In this document: one piece after another, positions 1 through 5,860 of the stretch
How positions within the stretch are numbered: position 1 is the stretch's first letter
Layout: every line of letters starts with the position of its first letter
Source of the DNA: an uncultured Mollicutes bacterium
GTDB taxonomy: Bacteria; Bacillota_I; Bacilli_A; RFN20; CAG-826
Length of the DNA: 11,916 nt
NCBI GenBank assembly: GCA_900542595.1
Contig: UQOB01000038.1
Location: 1-11,916, forward strand
Direction of reading: 5' to 3'
The notes under the pieces: generated by a model
Told to the model about the DNA's origin: nothing
Seen by the model: only the letters and a program-made list of their open reading frames with translations
Database searches by the model: none
Translations under genes and position numbers: made by a program

Positions 1-338
1 TCGCCCCTCAATACACGACGGAAGGCCGGCTCTTAGGCCATATCAACATTCTCGCCGGAGAAATCCAAGAAGAAGCGAAGAAGCTCAATATCAATCCGGA
101 AGTCGGGTATCTCTTAGAACACTTAGTTCTTTCTCACCATGGGAAACCGGAATTCGGTAGCGCCGTCCAACCGATGATTAGAGAAGCCTTCGTCCTTAAT
201 ATGATCGACGATTTAGATGCCAAAATGAATGTCCTTGATAAGGCTTTCGATGGAGTGAAAAAAGGGGAATGGACCCAAAAGATCTTCCCCCTTGATGACC
301 GGTCTTTCTATTTACCTGTTTACGACGAAAAGAAATGA
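1..338 (+). CDS. yhaM: YhaM-family 3'-5' exoribonuclease, C-terminal part (5' end outside the window)
   Basis: The reading frame is open from position 3 and ends at TGA 336-338, giving the last 111 residues of a protein whose family is usually a little over 300 residues long. The visible part matches the end of the HD-domain of YhaM (CBF1-type) nucleases: a YTTEGRLLGHI segment, then LSHHGKPEFGSAVQP, then a helix with EAFVLNMIDDLDAKM. YhaM is known in Bacillus as a cytoplasmic metal-dependent 3'-5' exoribonuclease with an N-terminal OB fold and a C-terminal HD domain. The OB fold and first HD motif lie upstream of the window. The gene converges on the HIT gene, with only 40 bp between the stops. 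In Bacillus subtilis yhaM, prsA and hit lie in one neighbourhood, which supports this call. The truncation is by the window edge; no internal break is seen. Confidence 0.88.
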   Translation, partial: APQYTTEGRLLGHINILAGEIQEEAKKLNINPEVGYLLEHLVLSHHGKPEFGSAVQPMIREAFVLNMIDDLDAKMNVLDKAFDGVKKGEWTQKIFPLDDRSFYLPVYDEKK

Positions 339-347
339 AAAGAGTGG

Positions 348-390
348 ACTTTTAAAAAGATAATTAGATTTTTAAAGTTTATTTTTCTTT
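348..390. terminator. possible weak A/T-rich terminator hairpin between convergent genes
   Basis: ACTTTTAAAAA (348-358) can pair with TTTTTAAAGT (369-378), with one bulged T and a 10-nt loop. It is followed on the plus strand by a T-rich run (379-390), and a shorter T-rich run (CTCTTTTC) follows on the other strand. The stem has almost no G-C pairs, so stability is low. Its place between two convergent stops (338 and 379) is the main argument for it. It could serve YhaM alone or both genes. Confidence 0.35.
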
Positions 391-795
391 TACTTTATCC
401 GAGATTTGTCTCGCTAAAAGGGGTAAATCCATGCCGCTGGTATCTTGCCCTTTCATGGCGATCATAAAGCCGTCCATGTGGTAACGAGGAATGACGTGAA
501 CGTGGAAGTGGGGAATCGATTGTCCGGCTTCTTTTCCGACGTTAGTTAAGATGTTCACCCCTTCCGCTCCGAGGACGGCGACTTCCGCTTGCCCGATTCT
601 TTGAGCGACATCAAAAACCTTGTGCATAAGTTCCTGCGGACAGGTTAAGTAGTTTTCATAATGCTCTTTCGGGATGACTAAGGTATGGCCTCTCGTCACT
701 TGACTGATATCGAGAATCGCGATGACGTCATCATCTTCATATACCTTATTAGAGGGGATTTCCCCATCGACAATCTTGCAAAAAATGTCTTTCAT
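379..795 (-). CDS. hit: HIT (histidine triad) family nucleotide-binding hydrolase, Hit/HinT type
   Basis: This 138-residue protein has the family's full length. The histidine triad is plain at residues 96-100 (H-F-H-V-H) followed by VIPR, and is preceded by the usual NVGKEAGQSIP segment. The N terminus IFCKIVDGEIPSNKVYED and the TRGHTLVIPKEH segment are typical of bacterial Hit/HinT proteins. Characterised relatives hydrolyse purine nucleoside phosphoramidates and acyl-adenylates; the second-to-last triad histidine acts as nucleophile. Bacillus Hit has a Cys-x-x-Cys zinc site at the N terminus. Here only the second cysteine (C6) remains, with Asp at the first position, so the zinc site is probably lost. 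The start is supported by GAGG seven bases upstream of ATG. The gene has its own promoter just after the terminator of the lipoprotein operon, so it is probably a single-gene unit. Confidence 0.93.
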   Translation of the reverse strand: MKDIFCKIVDGEIPSNKVYEDDDVIAILDISQVTRGHTLVIPKEHYENYLTCPQELMHKVFDVAQRIGQAEVAVLGAEGVNILTNVGKEAGQSIPHFHVHVIPRYHMDGFMIAMKGQDTSGMDLPLLARQISDKVKEK

Positions 796-817
796 TCTTC
801 TGCCTCTTTTCGGTTTA

Positions 818-846
818 ATTATAAATATATTCTCGGAAAGAAAAAG
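818..846 (-). promoter_or_regulatory. putative sigma-A-type promoter of the HIT gene
   Basis: Reading leftward, a perfect TATAAT lies at 823-818, 22 bases before the ATG at 795. The -35 region (about 846-841, CTTTTT, or TTTTTC one base nearer) is a poor match and falls inside the T-run of the upstream terminator. The exact -10 and the terminator immediately upstream suggest independent transcription. The weak -35 makes strength uncertain. Confidence 0.5.
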
Positions 847-869
847 AGCGGCCCCATAAGAAACCGCTC
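837..869 (-). terminator. rho-independent terminator of the lipoprotein operon
   Basis: On the minus strand, GAGCGG (869-864) pairs with CCGCTC (851-846). The stem can extend inward by TTTC against GGGG (three G-U pairs and one C-G) to a TTAT loop. It is followed by TTTTTCTTT (845-837). It starts 18 bases after the stop codon of the 594-residue lipoprotein (888-890). This is a canonical strong intrinsic terminator and marks the end of the leftward two-gene operon. Confidence 0.9.
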
Positions 870-887
870 AATGTTTTCTATTTTTCC

Positions 888-2672
888 TTAATCGAAGAGA
901 TCAGGGAAGGTGGTCTTGAAGTAGTCGAAGACGTAGTCATCGTGATAGACGATAGCCATTTGTTCGACGTAGTAACTGTTGGACGATTGTGTCCAAGTAT
1001 CACCGCTGGCTAAGAGGTAGGCCATCTTTCTCGCGACATTTTCCGCGTAGTTATGGTCACCTTCATGGGCCGCCATGTTGTCATAGTAGTCAGCTTTGAC
1101 GCTGGCGGACGCATTAGCGTTCGGCGGGGTGATCTTCGCCGCTTTAACCGCTTCATCAACCCGGACGATATAGAAGGTGTCATTGGCATCATCGTAATAA
1201 GCGTATGGGTAATCGGTGCCGGTTTGGTAGCTGGCCGGAGTTAAGTAGTAGCTTCCGCCGCGGTAATGACCATATTCGAAGTGGTCACTGGCCACGTCGT
1301 TAGCGTACTTCCCAGTATTGGGATCGTATTCGGTGCTATCGACTTCATTAGCGACTTGGACCCGGAAGAGCCGGTTTTGGAGGCTATCGTTTCCAAGGGT
1401 AAGGGTGCTACTGGTGAACCAACCGTGGTTAGTATTATTTTCCGCAATTAAGGCGTTTTCCTTGATGAGGAAGCCCGTTTCAATCGTGTACGCCCCATTA
1501 TTGGTGTAGTCGTTTCTAATATCGGTGTTATCGTCGAACCGGCTATCGGTGATGTGACGATATCTTTCGATATCAGTTCCGAGCTTACTTTCTTGGTAGA
1601 AATCGATGGTTTCTTCACCGACCATGATGCTGTCTTTCGTCCATTGGGCATCTTTTAAGATGGTTTCCGCCATCGCCTTTTGATCTTCAGTGAAGTAGTC
1701 CATCGTGCCCTTATAGAGGCTATCTAAGAAGGTGAAACCATAGATAGAACTATCTTCACCCTTTTCGATGACGTGTTCACAGTAAGCATCGACGAGGTTA
1801 CGGACCGCACTCGGTTTACTCGCATTGTCCTTTAAAGAGATATAGTCAATCTTTCTCGCCGCGGTCAATCTGATTTGCCCGAAGTTTTGGCTATAGAGAT
1901 ATTGGCTGGTTAATTCATCCCGGTAAATATCCGGTAAGATTTCCATTTCAATATAGGTTTGATAGGTGCCAAAGATGTCTTTGAAGTAGGCATTTTTGAT
2001 GTCACCATCGTAGTCCTTATTCCCACCATCGAGGATGAAGCCTTCTTCATCTTCTTTGATGTCTTCCGTTAAGCGGAAGGAACCTTGGATTTGAGCATAG
2101 TCTTCATTATAAGGATATATACCATCGTGTTCTTGGGCTAAGGAGTGGTAATTTCCGATTTGGGCTTCATAGAACTTCCGTTCGCTGAATTCCGACCGGT
2201 TATTGGTGTAGTCGGCATTGCTGACATAGCCTAAGAAGACGCTTCTAATCCGGTAGAGAACTTCCGAATAGAAACTGACGACTTTGTTGATGTCGCCATT
2301 GCCTTCCGCGTCGTGATAGACAGCATAGGCATCCGCGAAAGCTTGGATTTCCGCGGTGTCATTGGTGCTGAGGTAATTTTCAACGACCGTTCTTAAGCCT
2401 TTGACATTACCGACATCGAAGAAGTTTCCATAGATCGTCGTGCTATAGAGATAGAGGACGTTATTTAAGACTTGTTCACTGTTGGAAGTGCCAGGGGTGA
2501 CGAGCGCATCATAGATTTCTTCCATGGTGTTGTTGACAACCCCATCGAGGTTGAGAATCGGGGCATTTTCGATATCGCCTTGCGGACGAGCTTCGACGGT
2601 GCCACAGCTCGCGAGGCCCATGATACCGGCGACGGAGAGAGTTAATAACGCTAAGATATTTTTCTTTTTCAT
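888..2672 (-). CDS. lipoprotein, diverged PrsA/SurA-like (possible degenerate parvulin foldase)
   Basis: A 594-residue secreted lipoprotein. The N terminus has a KKK charged start, a hydrophobic core and the lipobox LASC, with the lipidated cysteine at residue 23, so it should be anchored on the outer face of the membrane. I do not recognise a named family with confidence. A helix-like stretch (about 249-270) leads into ARKIDYISLKD (272-282), which resembles the first strand of a parvulin domain (ARHILVKD in PrsA). FYIVRVDE (500-507) resembles the closing strand (YHIIKV). The conserved middle of parvulins (the YSDD and VPEF segments) is not clear. I infer a diverged relative of the foldase encoded just upstream, perhaps without isomerase activity. 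Translation probably depends on the upstream gene: AAGGAG at 2686-2681, eight bases before ATG, overlaps that gene's stop codon. A terminator follows. The lipoprotein call is firm; the foldase relationship is tentative. Confidence 0.85.
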   Translation of the reverse strand: MKKKNILALLTLSVAGIMGLASCGTVEARPQGDIENAPILNLDGVVNNTMEEIYDALVTPGTSNSEQVLNNVLYLYSTTIYGNFFDVGNVKGLRTVVENYLSTNDTAEIQAFADAYAVYHDAEGNGDINKVVSFYSEVLYRIRSVFLGYVSNADYTNNRSEFSERKFYEAQIGNYHSLAQEHDGIYPYNEDYAQIQGSFRLTEDIKEDEEGFILDGGNKDYDGDIKNAYFKDIFGTYQTYIEMEILPDIYRDELTSQYLYSQNFGQIRLTAARKIDYISLKDNASKPSAVRNLVDAYCEHVIEKGEDSSIYGFTFLDSLYKGTMDYFTEDQKAMAETILKDAQWTKDSIMVGEETIDFYQESKLGTDIERYRHITDSRFDDNTDIRNDYTNNGAYTIETGFLIKENALIAENNTNHGWFTSSTLTLGNDSLQNRLFRVQVANEVDSTEYDPNTGKYANDVASDHFEYGHYRGGSYYLTPASYQTGTDYPYAYYDDANDTFYIVRVDEAVKAAKITPPNANASASVKADYYDNMAAHEGDHNYAENVARKMAYLLASGDTWTQSSNSYYVEQMAIVYHDDYVFDYFKTTFPDLFD

Positions 2673-2680
2673 ATTCTTTT

Positions 2681-2686
2681 CTCCTT
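2681..2686 (-). promoter_or_regulatory. ribosome binding site overlapping the stop codon of the upstream lipoprotein gene
   Basis: AAGGAG on the minus strand sits eight bases before the ATG of the 594-residue lipoprotein. It shares two bases with the TAA stop of the upstream gene (2687-2685). This arrangement suggests translational coupling between the two lipoprotein genes. Confidence 0.75.
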
Positions 2687-4865
2687 AGTCATTGCCTCTG
2701 GTCGAGTAGTAGAGGGAACCACCGACATTCCACAAGGAAGCGTATTCCCCAGTGCTCTTATTAGGATTGCTGTAGTCGAGAGCGGCGATTTCACTAATCA
2801 AGCCACCAGTCATGGTGTCAGCGCCTTGGGCTCTGGCTTGTTCTTGGGAGGCGATCATTTCCGCGTAAGAGGTCCAGTTGTCCGACCAAGTTTCGAAGTT
2901 ACTATTGGAAGTCTTCATCCGGCTAGTTTGGACGTAGGTTTCCATTTCGCTTTCGATTTTCTTGTTGGCAAAGACGATATTGCCATCTTCGACGAGTCTC
3001 TGGAATTGATAGGTCGAAAGGTTATCGTTATAACCCCGGATATCGTCGCTGACGGTGTTGGCTCTCGTGTTGAAGGAAGAGGTGGTTTGGGTGTTGTAGT
3101 TGACGTAAGTGGTCATCGGAACATTTTCATCCCCTTCGGTATAGGTCGGGTAACGACTCATCGACGGCGTAGCGGTGGTGTAGTATTCGCTTAAGGTTGC
3201 GATGTTTTGATCGTTAACTTCCGCCGCATTTTCGGTGATGGCATCAGTTCCGTGGACCGGGCTTAAACCATATTGCGAGAGCGCGCTTCTTTGAACCACG
3301 ATGAAGTGGATACCTTGATAGGAGCTCGTTCCAGCTCTCACCGCGAGGACGATTTGCCCTTCGCTATCGGTGAGGACGTTATGGGTAAATTGCGGTAAGA
3401 CGTTGGTCGTATCGATTTGGAAACCCGGGAGGTTTTCAAATTGTTCGGCCGGAAGTCCGACGTAATCTTCACCGGTGACGTGGTTACCAGTGATGTCGTT
3501 AGTGACTCTTGCGGCAACAGCTTTGGTTTCTTCACTGAGAATATTGCTGATGCTATTGGTTTGGATGACGTTCGGCGTGATGACGCAGACGTTATGCTTA
3601 TTGAAATACTTGTTATAAATAACGTTCCGCGGGAAGAAGGCGTCGTTGCTTTCATTGACCGGGTTACCATTGGCATCGGTGGTGATGTCCGCCATTTCGA
3701 GTAAAGCGACAGCCGCCCCGAACGGAATTTGCCCAATTCCGAGGTCATTGAAGTAGTCGTAAACGGTGACTTCTTCATTGCCATTATGGATGGTTTGGGT
3801 GGTATCAATCATGTCGGAGGTGATGGCTTCGCTGTTTCCTGCTACATCATATTCGGCATCTTCTCTTAACCCTGGCGCGATCCGATAGAGATTTTCTTTC
3901 CCGTATTTGGTTTCGCTATTTCTTTGGTTGTAGAGGGATTCATAAGCGTAAATCCCAAGTTTGAATTCGGGAACCAGGTCGTTTTCGCCCATGACCTTGG
4001 TCATTAAATTGATTTCCCCGAAGTTACTCGCGCTGGTGTCATCGCTATATTGTTGCGCGACCGTCCCGAAGTCCCATCTTCTGGAAAGGGGAGTGATATC
4101 GCTGGTGTTCGCACCGGCTAAAGCGAGAATGACGTTAGCGAGGGTCGTGGTTTCACCGCCTTCCCCCGGTGTCGAGCTTTCCCCAATCTTGTCTTGGGTG
4201 TAAGCGTTGCTGGTAGCGCTGTCGAGTTGGACAAGGATGTGACGGATGTGGTAGGGCATTTGTTCTTTAAGCCAGCCATCATCGCCGATACCCCATTGTT
4301 CGCTTTCCGGGAACGAAACTTTCGTTTCCCCGTTTTGAACATAGGTGCCATCGCGCATCGCATCTAACCCATTGACGTTAGAATCACCAGTTCCAAAGTT
4401 TTGATAGATATCTTCTTGGAATCTCTCTTGTTCGAGGTTGTAGAGGTGATATTGATAAAGTTCATCGACGTTTTTGACACCAGCATTGTTTAAGATGGTT
4501 TCGAATTCTTCTTCGTAAGAAGTGTTATTGTTACGAGAATTGTTCGTCGCTGTTTGCTTATCTTCAATCACCTGTTGCGTCGCTTGGTCTTGTAAATCGC
4601 TGAGAACCGAAGCTTGGCTCGGATCTTGGTAATAGTTACGAATTAAAACTTCGTAGACGCAATCGAATTCGGTGCTGAGAGAATCGCCAGATTGTTGGTA
4701 ATAATTCATTAAATCCTCGGCCGTGTAGCTCACCCTATTACCTTGGGCATCGGTATAGGTGAAAATAGCGCCGCTCGGGCTGTATGACGGACGATCGCAA
4801 CTTGCGAGGCCGCCAGCTACCGCTACGACTGCTACTAAACCGAGAGCACATTTTCTTGCATTCAT
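2685..4865 (-). CDS. PrsA-like lipoprotein with an insertion-split parvulin (PpiC-type) peptidyl-prolyl isomerase domain
   Basis: A 726-residue lipoprotein. The signal peptide ends in lipobox LASC with the lipid-anchor cysteine at residue 23. Residues about 47-160 are helix-rich, in the position of the SurA/PrsA N-terminal chaperone region. Parvulin motifs follow in order: IRHILVQLD (207-215), FGTVAQQYSDD (266-276), NFGEINL (281-287), LVPEF (297-301) and, far away, GIHFIVVQRS (518-527), which matches the YHIIKV closing strand. Roughly 200 residues therefore separate parts that lie close together in PrsA, and the protein is more than twice the usual 280-350 residues. PrsA proteins help exported proteins fold at the membrane-wall interface; I infer the same role here. 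The yhaM and hit neighbours match the Bacillus prsA neighbourhood. It is first in a two-gene operon driven from 4908-4936. Its SD sits unusually far (15 bases) from the ATG, but this start gives an intact signal peptide. Confidence 0.85.
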   Translation of the reverse strand: MNARKCALGLVAVVAVAGGLASCDRPSYSPSGAIFTYTDAQGNRVSYTAEDLMNYYQQSGDSLSTEFDCVYEVLIRNYYQDPSQASVLSDLQDQATQQVIEDKQTATNNSRNNNTSYEEEFETILNNAGVKNVDELYQYHLYNLEQERFQEDIYQNFGTGDSNVNGLDAMRDGTYVQNGETKVSFPESEQWGIGDDGWLKEQMPYHIRHILVQLDSATSNAYTQDKIGESSTPGEGGETTTLANVILALAGANTSDITPLSRRWDFGTVAQQYSDDTSASNFGEINLMTKVMGENDLVPEFKLGIYAYESLYNQRNSETKYGKENLYRIAPGLREDAEYDVAGNSEAITSDMIDTTQTIHNGNEEVTVYDYFNDLGIGQIPFGAAVALLEMADITTDANGNPVNESNDAFFPRNVIYNKYFNKHNVCVITPNVIQTNSISNILSEETKAVAARVTNDITGNHVTGEDYVGLPAEQFENLPGFQIDTTNVLPQFTHNVLTDSEGQIVLAVRAGTSSYQGIHFIVVQRSALSQYGLSPVHGTDAITENAAEVNDQNIATLSEYYTTATPSMSRYPTYTEGDENVPMTTYVNYNTQTTSSFNTRANTVSDDIRGYNDNLSTYQFQRLVEDGNIVFANKKIESEMETYVQTSRMKTSNSNFETWSDNWTSYAEMIASQEQARAQGADTMTGGLISEIAALDYSNPNKSTGEYASLWNVGGSLYYSTRGND

Positions 4866-4880
4866 AATTGTGGACTCGTT

Positions 4881-4887
4881 CCTCCTT
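4881..4887 (-). promoter_or_regulatory. strong Shine-Dalgarno with unusually long spacing to the lipoprotein ATG
   Basis: AAGGAGG lies on the minus strand with 15 bases (4880-4866) before the ATG at 4865; 5-10 is usual. No ATG, GTG or TTG lies in frame between them. The ATG chosen gives a well-formed lipoprotein signal peptide. Confidence 0.55.
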
Positions 4888-4907
4888 CAACAAAACGTTG
4901 CGTGAAA

Positions 4908-4936
4908 ATGATATTCTCTAAAGAGAATCTATGCAA
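4908..4936 (-). promoter_or_regulatory. putative promoter of the lipoprotein operon
   Basis: On the minus strand, TTGCAT (4936-4931) and TATCAT (4913-4908) are separated by exactly 17 bases. The -10 matches five of six consensus bases and the -35 three of six. Predicted transcription starts near 4901, leaving a leader of about 36 nt. The spacer is almost filled by a perfect palindrome (4913-4928), so repression by a dimeric regulator is plausible. Confidence 0.55.
4913..4928. promoter_or_regulatory. palindromic operator candidate, ATTCTCT-AA-AGAGAAT
   Basis: This is a perfect 7-bp inverted repeat around two central bases, lying between the -35 and -10 of the leftward promoter. It also lies about 55 bp upstream of the rightward suf promoter. 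The position is classic for a repressor operator. I do not recognise the motif as a known regulator's box, and no regulator gene lies in the window. Confidence 0.5.
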
Positions 4937-4955
4937 GACATTCTTATCTGCAAGA
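4932..4955. repeat. short direct repeat TGCAAGA, two copies 17 bp apart
   Basis: TGCAAGA occurs at 4932-4938 and 4949-4955; each copy is followed within one or two bases by TTCTT. The first copy overlaps the -35 of the leftward promoter. It could be a regulator-binding pair or chance; only two copies are seen. Confidence 0.3.
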
Positions 4956-4983
4956 TTTCTTCGAAAGTCTTTTATCGAATAAT

Positions 4984-5012
4984 TTGAACGCAGGGTTAAC
5001 TTGCCCTAAAAT
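4984..5012 (+). promoter_or_regulatory. promoter of the suf-mnmG-rsmG operon
   Basis: TTGAAC (4984-4989) and TAAAAT (5007-5012) are separated by exactly 17 bases, matching four and five of six consensus bases. Transcription should begin near 5019, leaving a leader of only about 14 nt that holds just the ribosome binding site. This leaves no room for a riboswitch or attenuator. A weak dyad, AGGG-N8-CCCT (4992-5007), lies in the spacer and could be an operator half-site pair. No other strong promoter was noticed before rsmG. Confidence 0.7.
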
Positions 5013-5023
5013 TGTTGAGCCTT

Positions 5024-5030
5024 GGAGGAG
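5024..5030 (+). promoter_or_regulatory. ribosome binding site that fixes the sufC start
   Basis: GGAGGAG ends two bases before the ATG at 5033 (four bases if GGAGG alone pairs), which is close spacing. The alternative in-frame TTG at 5012 lies in the predicted -10 box and has no ribosome binding site, so it would not be transcribed. Confidence 0.7.
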
Positions 5031-5032
5031 TT

Positions 5033-5860
5033 ATGAACGAATTAGTTATAAAAAATCTGAATGTCGAAATTGGGGACACCCCAATTCTGAAAAATCTAAA
5101 TCTTGAAATTAAACCTGGGGAAATTGTCGCTTTACTGGGTCCTAACGGGCATGGTAAATCCACCTTATTAAACGCGATAATGGGCAATCCATCGTATAAA
5201 ATCACCGGTGGACAAATCTTATTAAATGGAGAAGATATCACCAATCTCACCCCGGATAAACGGAGCAAAGCTGGCCTCTTTTTAGCCATGCAAAACCCGA
5301 TGGAAGTTCCGGGGCTCAACTCCTTAGATTTCTTTAAGGCCATGATCAACGCTCACCGGGAAAAACCGATGAATTTGTTCCAACTCTACAGCAGCCTCGA
5401 AAAAGCCTACAAAGCGATGGAAATTCCTTTTGAAATGTCGCAACGAAATCTCAATGAAGGTTTTTCCGGCGGGGAAAAGAAAAAGAATGAAATCCTCCAG
5501 ATGTTACTTTTAAATCCCCCGTACGCTTTAGTCGATGAAATCGATTCGGGCTTAGATGTTGATGCTATTCAAGTGGTGGCTAAAAACTTAGTCGAACAAA
5601 AGGAAAGAGGCACCGGTTTCTTAGTGGTCAGCCACTACGCGAGACTCTATCACTTAATTCACCCGACCAAAGCCGTCATTTTAGTCAACGGCCAAATCGT
5701 CATGGAAGGGGGTCCGGACTTAATTGAACGGGTCGATAAAGAAGGCTATGAATGGCTTAAAACTGAACACGGAATTTCATTAGAAAAAGACTTTGGCAAT
5801 TCCTTAAATGCCACCTCAATCGGGGTCTGCGCGACCAAAGTTTTAACTGAGGATAAATGA
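5033..5860 (+). CDS. sufC: SufC, Fe-S cluster assembly ATPase
   Basis: SufC is the ABC-type ATPase that binds SufB and SufD in the cytoplasm and drives the structural change needed for Fe-S cluster assembly. The 275-residue protein has Walker A GPNGHGKST (36-44), signature FSGGEKK (144-150), Walker B YALVDEID followed by SGLD (164-175), and the switch histidine in VVSHYARLYH (H201). The catalytic glutamate is E169. The usual DETDSGLD is DEIDSGLD here, a mild change. No membrane segments are present, as expected for this soluble member of the ABC family. The start is ATG 5033, preceded by GGAGGAG; an upstream in-frame TTG (5012) is rejected because it falls in the promoter -10. It is the first gene of the operon, and its TGA overlaps the sufD start as ATGA. 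Confidence 0.97.
   Translation: MNELVIKNLNVEIGDTPILKNLNLEIKPGEIVALLGPNGHGKSTLLNAIMGNPSYKITGGQILLNGEDITNLTPDKRSKAGLFLAMQNPMEVPGLNSLDFFKAMINAHREKPMNLFQLYSSLEKAYKAMEIPFEMSQRNLNEGFSGGEKKKNEILQMLLLNPPYALVDEIDSGLDVDAIQVVAKNLVEQKERGTGFLVVSHYARLYHLIHPTKAVILVNGQIVMEGGPDLIERVDKEGYEWLKTEHGISLEKDFGNSLNATSIGVCATKVLTEDK

Noticed and set aside
2826..3194. 122-codon plus-strand open frame inside the parvulin lipoprotein gene
   Set aside because: It is antisense to a well-supported gene, its composition mirrors the other strand, and no convincing ribosome binding site or family motif is seen. The same holds for the other overlapping antisense frames in this and neighbouring genes.
4888..4900. CAAC-N5-GTTG resembling a cyanobacterial SufR-type box (CAAC-N6-GTTG)
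   Set aside because: The spacing is off by one, it lies in the leader of the lipoprotein operon and not at the suf promoter, and SufR is not known from this type of organism. Such a short match is likely by chance.
5012..5032. TTG at 5012 as a start adding seven residues to SufC
   Set aside because: It lies within the predicted -10 box, upstream of the likely transcription start, and has no ribosome binding site; ATG 5033 has GGAGGAG and fits the family N terminus.
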